Positions 1 to 12,459 of a DNA stretch of 64,000 nucleotides are shown here, piece after piece (position 1 is the stretch's first letter; every line of letters starts with the position of its first letter). The stretch lies in contig NC_084892.1 of NCBI RefSeq assembly GCF_958979055.1, positions 1,877,501 through 1,941,500 on the forward strand. The letters are read 5' to 3'. This DNA comes from Alnus glutinosa. Lineage: Eukaryota; Streptophyta; Magnoliopsida; Fagales; Betulaceae. The notes beneath the pieces are model-generated. The model worked only from the letters and a program-made list of their open reading frames with translations. It made no database searches and had not been told where the DNA came from. The position numbers and the translations under genes are program-made.

Positions 1-2042
1 GATTGTATAATTTAATTTATTTAGATGTCAGATTTTTCAACTTTATTATGTTAATTTTGTGTTGTCAGTCCTCTTTAATTAGGACTCCATCAGGATCCTT
101 TTTAAGAGTTCATCTTTTATACATAGAAGTATTTTTAAAATTTTACAAATATAGAATTATAAAAATGTCAATGTGTATAAAGGATCATAGAACTGAAGAG
201 ATCCTGGTCCATCTATGACTCGATGATTTAAGTTGCAGGAGGCTTTTAGGTCAAATGCTGGGGGTTTAAATCTGACTAACACGAACCCAACCCAATTTGA
301 TGGTTGAGTTGGGCCTACTTTCTTTGGTTGTTGGGTTAGGGAATGAATGAGTCTAGGGCCGATCCGAAGATTCTGGCTTTGGATGATCAGTTCATATTTG
401 ATTACCGTTATGTCAAAGTCCTTTGCAAGCTAGCATAGTAATATTGGCTCAATTCAAAGTAGTCGAGTTTGTGAATAAAAAGAAATTTTATACTGCCAAG
501 GGGAATAATTGCACTGTAATTTGGGCCTTTACATAGAGGCCAGGGGGTTATAGGGTTTACTTGTTTCAGACGAGTGAGCACCCGGCCGCATCTCATTACC
601 CGAGGTAAGTGGGTCTCACAATCTCTCTCTGTGTGTGAATTGTTCAGATTGTACTGTAATTCAAGCATACCAATTGTAGAGAATCTTGATTCAAAAGTCT
701 TTGCAAACTGAGTTTCATCAATAGCCATCTTGTGCAAATTAGCGAAGTCACAACTATACCAGTTCAATGGCACTTTTCAAAACGTGCAATTTAAAAATAG
801 CATTTCAAAACTTGAAATTTGAGAACGCAGTTGAATGTTTGGTAAAATCGCAGTTTGATATTTAAAATCACAATTTGACCTTTAAAATTATTTGTTTTTA
901 AAAAACGCATTCCATTACAATATTACTTACGATTTAAAAACGTAGATTTTTTCATGTTTTCAAAGCATAAAATGCACCCTTAAATGAGCCATTTCTCTCA
1001 ATTTTATTTAAAAACACACTTTATCTAGTAAAATCGTAGGGCCAAATAGACTAAAGACTGATATAGACTGGTGCATGTTGGTTCCAATATCAGCAATTTG
1101 GACAGCAAATATGAGAGAGCTCATGTAATATTCATTTTTTCAAATAAATTTTAGTATGTCCAACCGCCTACTGGGACAAATGTGTCGCAAATGAAGTCTC
1201 TCACAATTATTATCCAAATTAATAATAATTTATTCATCAAATAATTGTGGTTCTCAATCCAGTTCCAAACTGGTCCAAGGAATGAGTTGTGGTCGGGAAG
1301 GGCAGCTTGGAATATTTCAATGGCAACAGCATGTCAACATACTCGATCTCTCTGCCCATTCCCTAAATAGCGATAATTAACAAGAATAGTACACCATATT
1401 ATTGTTGATCTTTAGGTTTTCCACAAGTGAAAGATTCACCTCAACTATATATGGCAAATATTAGAACCAGAATATCAGTTTGGTTAGGTGGAAAGTGACT
1501 CGATCAACTTCTTGTGGTTAATTAATCTTTCTTGGCCAAAACAGGGTGGCCGCGACATATGTTCTTCTGAAGACATAAATTGAGTAGAACATTAGAACTA
1601 ATTGTCTGTCATTGACTGACCAACCAAGCTATAGCTAGCACGTGATCATGAAGATGTTGTGGATCTGTCACCGCAGTTGCCCCATCATTTGAGCTTTATG
1701 ATTCATTGAAGATCAAGAAAGGTTTTGTTTTACGGGCCGGATGAATGGATGACAGCACAGGGCTTGAAAAAGAGAGAATGATTAGGTTTCTGGTGCCCAC
1801 ATCATGGATGTTTTCTGGTTATGGTGATAATTCCCATGATATGTAGTCCTTTTACCACCCAATGAAAGTTGAACATTTCTTGAGGTCCCAACCACTTTAA
1901 TTAGCTGTTCTTACTTATTCCATGTGTTGTTTATACAGGCAAAATAATTAAAAAGCATGTATCACGAGAAACAAGAATAAACATACTCACCGTCAATAAC
2001 ACGGGTTCGAGTCATAGAAGGAAAACCTTATGAGTAGAGTGA
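1..2042. other. Intergenic, no gene recognised
   Basis: I see no coding signal here: the open frames are short, overlap on both strands and resemble no family I know. Roughly 776-985 is a dispersed repeat made of alternating runs such as AAAATCGCAGTTT and AAAACGCATT. Related sequence occurs near 20550-20690 in the CSLA gene and near 51730-51900, so it is probably a decayed MITE. The rest is AT-rich unique DNA. Confidence 0.6.
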
Positions 2043-2688
2043 TTTGTATAAGGGAAAAGTACACATAATTCTTTCAAACTATCACTCAATTGTTAATGTA
2101 CTCCATAAACTACCAATTGTGTCAATTTCCCCCCTTAAACTACCAGAAAATGTCAATGTCCCCCTTAAGACCAACAAAATGACAAAAATGATCCTAATTT
2201 TTTTTTGAATAAGACAAAAATGTCCTCATAAATTCAAAAAAATTAAAACTAAAAAACTTAAAAAAATTAAAAATTAAAAATTAAATTAAATTAAATAAAA
2301 AACGAAAAAAAAAATTTAAAAAAAGGAACAAATTTTTTAATTTTTTTTTAAAAAAAGTAAACAGAAAATAACTGATTTTTTTTTTAAAAAAAAAAACAAA
2401 TGAAAAAATAAAAAAGAAAAACCAGTTTTTATTAAATTAAAAAACGAAAAATAACAAATTTTTTTAAACAAAAAATAACTGAAATTTATTTATTTAAAAA
2501 AAATAAAACAAATGAAAAAAAAACCAGTTTTTATTAAATTAAAAAACGAAAAAGAACAATTTTGTTTTAAAGAAAAAAAAAAAGGAAAAAACAAAAAATA
2601 ACTGAAATTTATTTATTTATTTAAAAAAAATAAAACAAATGAAAAAAAAAACCAGTTTTTATTTAATTGAAAAAACGAAAAAGAACAA

Positions 2689-2719
<31 letters not shown>

Positions 2720-2994
2720 ACTGAAAATTATTATTTACAAAAAATAATAAAAAACAGTTTTAATTTTTAATTTTTTTGTTGGAATAATTTTTTGTTATTT
2801 TATATTTTTTTAATAATTTTTTTTTGTTTTTATTTTATTTTAATAATTTTATGAAGGGCATTTTTGTCATTAGGGGGACATTGATATTTTCTGATAGTTT
2901 AAAGGGGGAGATTGACACAATTGGTAGTTTGGGGGGTACATTGACAATAATGTGGTAGTTTGAGGGAGTTATGTGTACTTTTTTCTTTGTATAA
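2043..2994. mobile_element. Large MULE-like MITE with 9-bp target duplication
   Basis: The element (2052-2985, 934 bp) is flanked by a perfect 9-bp duplication TTTGTATAA at 2043-2051 and 2986-2994. The outer ~130 bp at each end are long imperfect inverted repeats: GGAAAAGTACACATAA on the left and its complement near 2973-2985. Long inverted repeats with a 9-bp duplication are the signature of Mutator-like elements. The centre (2200-2860) is almost pure A/T homopolymer and includes a ~105-125 bp tandem repeat: the CCAGTTTTTATTAAATT block recurs near 2422, 2525 and 2652. There is no transposase, so it is non-autonomous. Confidence 0.85.
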
Positions 2995-3761
2995 ATATCG
3001 AATTCAAAAGCCACAAAACGGTGTAATATGTTATAATTTTAAATGTTTCGATCACATGGCTTAATAATACTAATTATATTAAGTCCAACTTAATTGCTTG
3101 ACTCTCATGATTCAAAATCGTCCGTATAACTAATAGTGCTCTCACAATCGAGCATTGAAAAACTCTCTAACACATGTAAATAATAATTCTCCATGTTTCA
3201 AATCTTGGTTTTTGATGGACTAACAATATTAAGTTGCTTATTTAATTAACAAAAATATATATCGCTTTTCTTTCATAATAGTAAAATTAAAATTTAAAAT
3301 AAAAAACTTGAAACAATTTCAAGAATAAGACAAAAAAAAAAAAAAAAAAAACGTACTAGATGTCGTCAGAATTCCACGAATTTGACCTCGAGTTTAATGA
3401 GGTACATTGTCCCCATCTGTATATGAATGTTCTAAGCAGAGAAAATTTTATTATTATTATTTTTTTCTTTTTTCTTTTTTGGTGTCAATTTCGAAGAGAT
3501 TGAAACTGAAATTTAATTAACTGAATGACTAATTAAAAATGATGGATTATCTACCAAGAAGCAAGACAACCCTACTGCAAATTAACAATTTAAACTAATT
3601 AACTTGAAATGCATGATATCCCCAAACGGAAATACCGTAACACCTCCACACGGCAATTCACGTACTATTTATCAAATCAGCCGTTAATATATAGATTATT
3701 ATGTTAAGCACAAAAATATAATTATTATGTGAATTGCATGCATGTCACGTAGCATTCCATG

Positions 3762-4173
3762 TAATATTTAGGGTTAAATACATATTTGTCCAATATGTTT
3801 TACGACCTTTATTTTTTGTCCCCTCAGTTTTACTTTTTATCAAATTTAGTACCTGTGGTATATGAAAAGACGAAAATGGTACCTCTGTCTGATTTCCCGT
3901 CCAAAACTAACGTCCACCCACGGCATTTTCTGTCATGTTGTTGTCTGGATGTTGTTGGAAACGATGTGTAAAGAATTGAGTTCTGGGCTTCAAATTTTTA
4001 GGTACCCAATGACGTGGGTGGACGTTAGTTTTGGACTGAAAATCAGACGGAGGTACCATTTCTGTTTTTTCATATACCACAGGTATCAAATTTGATAAAA
4101 AGTGAAACTGAGGGGACAAAAAATAAAGGTCGTAAAATATAGAGGGCAAATATGTATTTAACTCTAATATTTA
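3762..4173. mobile_element. MULE-like MITE, 394 bp, 9-bp TSD
   Basis: The element 3771-4164 is bounded by a 9-bp duplication TAATATTTA (3762-3770 and 4165-4173). Its arms are ~165 bp inverted repeats starting GGGTTAAATACATATTTG and ending with the near-complement CAAATATGTATTTAACTC. The short open frames on both strands are mirror images of each other, produced by the inverted arms, and are not genes. Confidence 0.88.
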
Positions 4174-4767
4174 TCATGTTTATAAACTGATGTAATAGTT
4201 TATATTTATGGTAGATACTTATTTTTTTAAAATATAAATTACTACGTAAATTTATAAAAGAAAAATTATAATAAAAATTGTAATATATATACAACAGATA
4301 TTTGTTTGAGTTATATGTGTGTCGGTGTTGGTGGTTAGCCGAGCGGTACGGTGCTGCTTGTCTGCTTGTTCTGTGACCACGTCAGGCTATCTTATAGGGT
4401 CTGGTATGAAATATGTAAAGATCGATTAATGTAAAAAAGGAAATTTGGACCACAACTAACAACTAACTACTAAGAACTTTTATTAAACCTCCTTGAATTG
4501 GAATTATATAATGGTAACTGGACATACGAAATATCAAATATGTTAATTTCAAAGATAAATTAATAATACAATATCATATATAATTCTAAATTGCATAATT
4601 GCTAGTAATTTAAATGTGACAACTTTTTTGGCTCTTCTTTGCCACTTTTACGTCAGTTTTCAATTTTACTAAATAAATAATCTCACCATTGTTTTGGAAA
4701 AAAAAAAAAAAAAAAACCAGGAATATTAGTATATTACTATCGGGACTAAAAATAATAATAAAAAAAA

Positions 4768-5060
4768 AACTTCACTTATAATTCCTATCTTTCATCACTT
4801 TTAAAAAAATATATCGAAACTTTAGAAAGTATCAATTTAGGGTATTCATCGTTTAATTTTTTTCAATTTCAACCCTCCGTTAAAATTTTTCGTTAAATTC
4901 GATCCTATCAAAATTCTCAAAATACCAGTGTTTATTTTTTTAAAAAAAATTATAAAAAATTTCAAAGATTATTTTTGCAAATTCCATTAAATTCTAACCA
5001 ATACCTAAATCCTAACAATTATATATTTTTTTTTTCCTAAAAATTTTCAAAGAATATAAG
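4768..5060 (+). mobile_element. One arm of a foldback MITE
   Basis: This stretch matches the left arm and loop of the complete foldback element at 62293-62745: both start ACTTCACTTATAA, continue through TTTCAATTTCAACC and the GTTAAAT..CCTATCAAAATT block, and carry the AAATTCTAACCAA-type loop. The second arm is missing here. A more diverged one-armed relative lies near 14474-14760, and a related two-armed one sits in CSLA intron 4. Confidence 0.65.
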
Positions 5061-5154
5061 TAAAGTTCAAAAAAAAAAAAAAAACCTGGATTATTGTTGT
5101 TTCATCATCTTCAATGTTATTTCCTTTTATTACATCAGGCCAACATATCACATG

Positions 5155-5156
<2 letters not shown>

Positions 5157-5197
<41 letters not shown>
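5157..5197. repeat. (TC)n microsatellite
   Basis: An uninterrupted TC dinucleotide tract of about 20 units. Similar tracts occur at 16049-16078 (start of CSLA intron 1), 21361-21395 (CSLA 3' region) and 57758-57805 (downstream of U2AF35). Confidence 0.9.
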
Positions 5198-5198
<1 letters not shown>

Positions 5199-7261
5199 GG
5201 ACAATCTTAGGAAATAAGTTTAAAGTAGGCGTCAGATGGGTGTAATAAGGTATAGTGTCTAGTTGAACGTCGACACAAGCACAAACATTCCACAAGACAA
5301 TTTAGTACTTGAGAGATCGATCAAACTTAAAATATTTCAGCAAGATTTTTAGGAGAGATGGTAGATAGGACATTGTTTCCATATGTATGCAATATGGCCT
5401 TCTAGTCCGCCAATCAAACTTGCCCTCAAATTAATATACAAGCGCGTAATTATACGTGCATGGGAAATAATTTAATTTTTAAAATTAATTAAATAATTAA
5501 ATTCATTATTTAAGATAAGTGATAATTTAATACGATATTAAAATAAGGTCATGAGTTCTACCATGTCTCCATATATCATTTCTCGTTTTAATTAAACATT
5601 TTATGCGTTGGACCTCACTTAACAAGGAGAAATTTGAGCCCGGCCACATATACCAACAAAATTGGTGAACGGTAATTTCACTACTATGACAAACCAAATT
5701 ATTCTTTATTTAGTGTACATCAACATTTTAGCAATTTGATTCTCGTTTAATTGGCTTTGAAAAAGAACTTTAGCCCTTTAGGAAGGAAAAGGAGCCTTAG
5801 CGTCAATGGTCGTATGATGAGTGCTATTTCATCCCAAAAAGGAAAGCCATTGTTTGATTTTCTTTAGGAATGTGGGTGAGAGGATCGGAGAGATGATTTG
5901 GCATTTGAAATTGAAGTTAATTAAAATGAATATTAGCAATGCTAATGATTTTGAGATCCATTTTCCATTGACCAAAATATATAGGCCAGGAGTATTAGGT
6001 GATGATTAAGAAAGACCAGTGACAGTGTTTCTTCTCTCTTATTCCTTTTTTTTTTTTTTTTTCTTCTTATTTATTTTGATATAGATGACTTAAATTATAA
6101 CTTTGCAGAATTTAGGTTCACCCACCCCATCGAATTAATCAAATCTAAAAAATTATATATCTAATGGCATTTTGATTTCTCCCCCATTTTTGTATCTTCT
6201 TATGAAAGATTGGCCGTGGAGAGGTAGGGCATTTTGATTTCTCCCACATTTTCGTATCTTCTTGTCAATCTTGTGAAAGATTCAACGTACAAATTAACCA
6301 TTTTGTGAGGGCTGCATGGATATTGCATGCATGTGCACGGGAAATTCATAGTGGTTTTTCTACTCCTACAAGATCATAATATCATTTATCTACTCAATCT
6401 CAACGGGAGGGGCCTAGACGGCTTCTAGAAGCAAGAGTACGTTGGCACGTCTTCAAATTAAGGTGAATTATAACTTGATCCAGCTCCACTAGATTATTAG
6501 TGGGACATAAGCCAATATTTCATCAATAAATTATAAGTACTTCACATTTATAGAGTCGAACTCATCTAGGAATTTGGACTCTAAATGAATTGGAGATGAA
6601 CCATTTCCTTATATTTAATGAGCATTTTCGTAAAATAAAAATAAATAAATAAAACGACAAAAACACTCTTAAATATAAAGAACCGGCTTCTCTCCATTCG
6701 TTTCGGTCCCCTCATCAGATTCTGACAAAACCTGGCTAGTTTAGTTTCCCAAAAAAATGAGAGTGCCAAATGTTCTGACACTAAATCAAGACATTTGTTT
6801 GGTTGTATACGACAGGAAGCCGTGAATCTTGGAAGGGCAATTTGCTTTTCTTTCACTCAAACCTTCTAGTACAGGCTGATTCATAAGAATTAATGATCAA
6901 TACGCAAAATTATTAAATTAATAGGAAATAAAAAATAAAAAATAAAATGCAAAATCATTTGGCATATTGTTAAGATGTCATTGTTAGTGAGATTGGCATT
7001 TTGAAAAGTCTTTCCGCGACACCGTTCAATCTAAAAGTTTAAACTTATAAATTTGAATCTAATTATGTTATATTAACTACTCATACTTATATCATATACA
7101 TTTATAATCTATGAATTTAATCTCTTTATATTCACAACTGTATACTCAACTATTAGTCTACTCAACGATTTATATTATATAACCATCTACACATAGAAAT
7201 ATAAGAACTAAAAGGAATCTAATTCTGTCAATATCATGAAACCTAAAAAATATATGATTTT

Positions 7262-8250
7262 TTTTAAAAAAAAAAAAAAAAAAATTTGAACAAATAAACC
7301 TTCATTATAATATGAAACCCAAAAAGCCAGTGGCAGTAATTAGGAGTACAAAGACTCCTAAAAATAAAGTCCAGAATTAAATCCTGACTTGGGAGCAGCT
7401 GCCAAAGTAGATGGACAAAAGCCTCTCTTTACACATTAGTTCCACTAGAGGAGATAAAAAGAGTGTAGATTCTGATCTAAAAATAGCTATTACAGTCCAG
7501 TTTAGATCTAAAGTCTACAACGACAGGCTACAAAGGGTAACAACATAACACAAACTTAAAAAACCATAATAAAAACAAAACAACACTGGCCGACTAATAT
7601 GAGCACAGGGAGTCGTCGATAACGGTGTGTGTATACCACGCGCCCTCACCAGAAGACCTCTCGACATCAAACCACCAAAACTACCTATAACCGACAACTG
7701 CGAACTGGAGGAGATGGTGGCCAGAGCCAATGCGCGTCGACTACTGAGGAGCACTTGCAAGCGCATGCACAGTGCACACCATGCTCCTGTGTACAGGTGG
7801 CCGAGGAAAGCACGCTTGGTTGCAACAAAGGCGGATGACGACGACGACGAACACCTTGGAGAGGCGCATGACATGCAGAAATTGACAGGGAAGCATAGAT
7901 CTAGCTTCAAAGAAGCGGCTTGAAAGCCGAGCCAAAAATGATTAGTAGACACTTTTCTTCCACTGGGTGGCTGCTAGAACCTTACCCAATCAACCTAACA
8001 ATAGATTGAAATCCTCAAACTCCCAATCCCCAGAAGGATTAGAGAAAAATATATTCATCTTTTGGTTTCAAAGAACGACACCGAGAAAGAAGAAAAGATA
8101 GCAACCCACGACTTAGTGACAGGCCGAAAAACAAAGACTAGAAACAAACAAGGAGTCGGGGGGCAAGTCCCCTCCCCCTCTTAGACCAAAAAGAAGAGAA
8201 ACCCCCCCGAGGGCTAGGGTCTTCTCAAGAGATGGCAAACCCTAGGCATA
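7262..8250 (-). mobile_element. LINE-like retroposon remnant
   Basis: This segment is clearly richer in G+C than its surroundings. On the minus strand it looks like the end of a plant L1-type LINE: a 3'-UTR-like part ending near 7290 in an ATGAAGGTTTATTTG-type phrase followed by an A/T-homopolymer tail at about 7262-7285. No reverse transcriptase or RNase H domain is visible, and the minus-strand open frame at 7515-7952 matches no family I recognise. No clear target-site duplication was found. It could instead be another non-autonomous retroposon or decayed gene sequence. Confidence 0.35.
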
Positions 8251-8431
8251 TGTTTGTATACCGTAGATGATTTAAATGATTTGATTACCGTAGATTAAGA
8301 AATTTGTTAACCCGAATCCAAGGCATACTTTTGTATTTAAAATTCTTCAATTCACATGTAAATATTCAAGAGCTTCTCTTTAAAGGGGTATGCATTCCCA
8401 AAAGTCAGGGATCCTCATATCACCATCTCTC

Positions 8432-8670
8432 TCACAAAAAATCTACAAAATTTGTAGGAAATTTCATGCAATCCACATATAAAAATGACATGTGTTCTTT
8501 AAACATGTGAGAATCACATTACATGTTTTTCTATTAATACTATTAAAATAGCATGTAAAAAGCACATTCAATAAAAACAACATGTGCTTCTCATATGTCA
8601 ATAAACACATATCAATCTTACATATAAGTTATATAAAATTTCTTACAAACTAATTTGTAAAAAATTTCGG
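8432..8670. mobile_element. AT-rich MITE (ACATGTG family)
   Basis: Imperfect terminal inverted repeats: CTACAAAATTTGTAGGAAAT on the left against ATTTCTTACAAACTAATTTG near the right end. The internal part is a string of ACATGTG/CACATG motifs. Related partial copies occur near 43245-43380, 52550-52630 and 58767-58945, which supports a mobile origin. No target duplication was resolved. Confidence 0.5.
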
Positions 8671-9699
8671 TCATTTTTCTCAAATGTCCTATTGGCTTAA
8701 GTATTGAAAGCTCTTGTGATCTTTTGGAACCGGCAATTTCAAATGAATCTTTATCTATTTTTTAAGAGAGTCACCGATCTGGCAGTCCAAAAATTTTCAT
8801 CAACAATTGGTTATTTGTTTTGTTTTGGTTTTTCCTTTTGTAAAGCAGTGGTTGTCACCGGGACAGACAGGCATGAGGCCCTTCTTTTTCTCTCGTTTTT
8901 CTTACTTCTTTATATATATATATATATATATAAACACGCATAAATTTCAAGTAAATTGCGTAGGAGTATTTATGCATATCCTTTGGAATCAATGGTACGT
9001 ACGTTGTTACTCGGAAAATATAGAAAGAAAGGCCCTGCCGACAAAAACTAGAGTATAGATCTCTAGCGACTAGCGGGCGACAAGAATCAAAGGTGACAGC
9101 TCCAAATGTCACACTAACACAAGTCGTACGTCCATTATTTAAAGTATAAACATGAAGTCGTTGTTTTTTTCAATTTAAAAAGTTGCAAGGAGGCTTGGGC
9201 GTGTATATATATAATTGGTGATATTGCATTATTAAAGCAAAAGATAATGCAAAAGAAGGGGTGAGTACCATACGAATTGTACCTTTACGATCTTATCTAT
9301 TACCAACATTATAATGCGTAAAAAAAAGAAGTCAAAATCTAATCTCTTTAATATTTTTTTTTTTTGTGTAAATTATCTCTTTTATAATTAGATCTGTCTC
9401 TAGAATGATTTTTTCATATCTTTATTTTCTTATGGTGGGCGTTCTGTCAACCTATAATATATTATTGTGCTACAAAATAAGGTCCACAAGGGCACACGAG
9501 TGCATGGTGGCAAGACTTGGCGGAATGTATCTTCACACCTGAGGCATGATGTGAGGAATATATAATTGGTGGATTTGTCAACCCAGATACACTCAATCTT
9601 TGTCCTTAGACTCTACTTCTCCGACTTAGTGGGCCTAGATGACTAGCGGTGGCACCAGAGTGCTCCGCCCATGGAGGCGTCGATCCTGAGAGATTGTTG

Positions 9700-9761
9700 A
9701 TTCACCGGTAACGTTGATGCTTGACGGTTCATTCACCAATAACGTTGTTGCTTGACGGTTC
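9700..9761. repeat. 31-bp tandem repeat, two copies
   Basis: Two adjacent 31-bp units, each beginning ATTCACC and ending GCTTGACGGTTC, differ at three positions (GG/AA and A/T). They lie in a GC-richer intergenic block with no gene. Confidence 0.85.
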
Positions 9762-10305
9762 TAGCCCTAAGTAAGTGAGTGGGTAAAGGTGGACAACCAT
9801 CATATATACCTTTATATGGGTTAAATAGAGCATTTGACCATTCTCGGCTCCTATTAACTTCGCCATTGTTCGTTTAGCTTTTATATTGGACATTATATTA
9901 TAAATGTTTATTTCCAATTGCATTTTTGGAACTAAGATATATTGGAACGACGTATTTCAAACAATATAATATTGTTCATTTTTGGTTGATCCAAACTAGA
10001 TTTCTTGGGTAGGAAGTTACTCATCCTGATACTACTATTGTAGAAGCACTCTTAATTGTGAAATTCTAATAAGTTTATGATTATCATATCTTTAAAACGC
10101 GTTGTATCAAGAAGGGTCCGAATATACATATAAGCATATCTTCAGTTTCATACGCAGACGATGTGAGATGTCACACACACACTTATATATATATAAAAAT
10201 TGCATAAAAACTTTATGATAAATTGTTATAATAGTAAGTTGATGCTTTTAATATCCTACATATTATATGCATAGTCAACATTGGTGTTCTATATATATAA
10301 ATGAA

Positions 10306-10491
10306 AAATTATTATTGTATAATTTTTGTACAACTTCATATAATTCTAACAACATTTTTTATAGTTAATTATTGAATCTATTTTTTTATAGGTGAATCCT
10401 AAATATTCAGTTATTGATCTTAAAAAAAATAAATAAATAAAATAAAATAAAATTATACAAAAATTATGCAAGAAATATTACTACATTGAGA
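10306..10491. mobile_element. Short AT-rich MITE
   Basis: Terminal inverted repeats of about 30 bp: TATTGTATAATTTTTGTACA on the left, and AAATTATACAAAAATTATGC reading to the right end. The central part (GAATCTATTTTTTTATAGG, then TTATTGATCTTAAAAAAA) recurs in a diverged form near 43790-43935, so this is a repeat family. Confidence 0.5.
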
Positions 10492-10691
10492 GAGGGAGTC
10501 AACGCTGGTTGTTCTAGATGAACAGCAAAACTGCGTAAATAATGCTTTGGAGGGCTTAGGCGACATATTCAATTAGAACTGAACTCACTGAGATTTTAGT
10601 ACACGTATACCATGACACAACACAAAAGAAACTTGTTTTAATCCCAACTATCTGCTGGACCAAGCCAAATTCATAAGGAAAATGTTAGATT

Positions 10692-10804
10692 TACAACACT
10701 AATACAACAACTGTACAACAATCCCTCACATGAGGGTGGGTCTTACATACTGGGGCCCACCCTCATGTGAAGGATTGTTGTACAGTTGTTGTATTGGTGT
10801 TGTA
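10692..10804. mobile_element. Near-perfect 113-bp palindromic MITE
   Basis: The two ~50-bp arms are almost exact complements. TACAACAC(T/C)AATACAACAACTG runs through GTACAACAATCC to a centre at about 10745-10752 (ACATACTGGG loop), then back to GTTGTTGTATTGGTGTTGTA. Only a couple of mismatches separate the arms, so the copy is young or was homogenised. Transcribed RNA would fold into a long hairpin. Confidence 0.8.
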
Positions 10805-10939
10805 CAAGAATCAAATCCCAATCCATAAACCGGAGTCAATGCGAGATGGTTTGTTGTCTGAATAAATATTGTAAATAAATTTAGGAACAATTTTTCGTAT
10901 TGTACTTTAATAAATAATTATTAATGTTGAACTTCTCCC

Positions 10940-10974
<35 letters not shown>

Positions 10975-12459
10975 CCTTCTAATTTTTTATTATACAAGTG
11001 GAATGCTCGTTTATTTAACATAAACATATTTAATTTGCTCGCAATACACTGATAGATTATCTATTGCCAGTCTTCGGGTGGCCGGCAATAAACAGCATGC
11101 TTTTCATGAGATCATTGAGATCGATTTATGGTTTTTCCCAGTTTCACCTTCTTCCTAAAATCTTCCAAATAACATGCGAGCCTTTTTAATTTATCTTAGA
11201 GGAAATTATAAGAATTTCTCAAAAATATTATTATCCTAACTACCTTATTAAGTAATAACATTAATATAAAAACAAGGCTAGGCTCCACCTCGTGCCATTA
11301 TATATTCATCATCATCGAGAATTTTTTATTTTTTATTTTTTTTTTTAAAAAGCTTGAGGTAGATCAGCATTAATAATTCATTTTTGCAAATCATGATAGG
11401 ATTGCTTGGAATACATGCCGTGCGTTTTATGAACGTTGTGTTTTACCGTTGGACCAAGATGCCCATATATATAAATTAATAAAAATATTACAAGAGATCG
11501 AGAATGATACTAGAAAATTGTGAAGCTGACCAACTTCCGACGGAGGTTAGTTAACAAACCAAAAATATCTACCATTAGAGTAGAAATCTTCCAACATAAT
11601 GTGAGATAGACGGCCAAGGACTCACCGAGAATGATTTTGTCAAGCTAACCAGTAAAGAAAGAATTATATCCTTTGTTTATGAACAAGGATCTTTCATTTT
11701 ATAAACTAAGGATCATTGATTTAGTTTTTTTTTTTTTTTTTCCAATGAAATTAAAAATAAAGTATCTAACTAACACAACCTTGAACCCGTGATCCCCGCG
11801 TGCCCTTATTTAATTCCATACAACATTCCTAGGAAATCCTAGTAGAATTGAGCGCCACGTACAAGTGCAGATTTCATAGAATTAGTATTTAGTGTAGACC
11901 ACACCTTTTTAACGAACAAGAAAAACAAACGCAAGCTTTGTGTGACAGCGGTGCGGACAAGGCACCAATACTTAGAAATTCTGTTGCATTATCATTTATC
12001 ACAGTGGTGTCGACATTGCAACTATCCATTTGCAATTAATTCTTACTTGTAATATATATGCCAAAACACAAAATGCTAGCAGCAAGGATATATGCTCCTT
12101 TGGTAATTTTTTATTTTTTATTTTTTAATGTATTCAAATAGATATGACATAAAGATAAAAGTAGTTTTATATATTTTAGTTGTTCTTTTATTGTTTTTTT
12201 TTTTTTATCCTCCTCCTTGTTGTATTTGACTGGAAAAAGATAAAAATAGGTTTAGCATAGTGTAAAAGAGAAAGAAGCTAGCCTCATGCTTGCAAGTAAG
12301 GCTGTAATCGATTCGAATTTAAAATTTTAGAATTAACTCATTTATGAGGATGCCTACTTGATTTCGAGTTAAGGTATAAAACGTGTGTTTAAGCTTGGCG
12401 CGCTAAAGGCTAGGCTGAGCTCAAGCTACGCTATTAAATTTTTAAATATGTGATCCGAG
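10805..12459. other. Intergenic, no gene recognised
   Basis: No gene seen. A poly(T) run of ~35 bases lies at about 10941-10974. The segment 12290-12460 has TTTAAGCTTGGC/GAGCTCAAGC phrases typical of dispersed plant repeats, but no boundaries could be set. Confidence 0.5.

Larger units (their letters stand above)
4174..7261. other. Intergenic, no gene recognised
   Basis: AT-rich DNA without a convincing coding region. It contains a one-armed foldback element (about 4768-5060), a (TC)n microsatellite at about 5157-5197, and duplicated short phrases near 6175-6265 (two copies of a TTTTGATTTCTCCC-like phrase ~60 bp apart). The segment 4330-4400 has a tRNA-like A-box but no B-box and is not called as a tRNA. 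Confidence 0.55.
8251..10305. other. Intergenic, no gene recognised
   Basis: No supported gene. It holds a dispersed AT-rich MITE (about 8432-8670), a (TA)n run near 8912-8932, and a two-copy 31-bp tandem repeat at 9700-9761. The moderately GC-rich block 9470-9790 stands out in base composition, but I cannot assign it. Confidence 0.5.

Noticed and set aside
3786-4149. Three similar short proteins on opposite strands
   Set aside because: They come from the mirrored arms of the MITE at 3771-4164.
4330-4400. tRNA-like segment with an A-box (TTAGCCGAGCGGT)
   Set aside because: No B-box, no acceptor pairing and no anticodon stem were found; at best a SINE head fragment.
7515-7952. 145-codon minus-strand frame and the overlapping 98-codon plus-strand frame
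   Set aside because: Neither resembles a known protein. Both lie in the GC-rich LINE-like remnant and overlap each other antisense.
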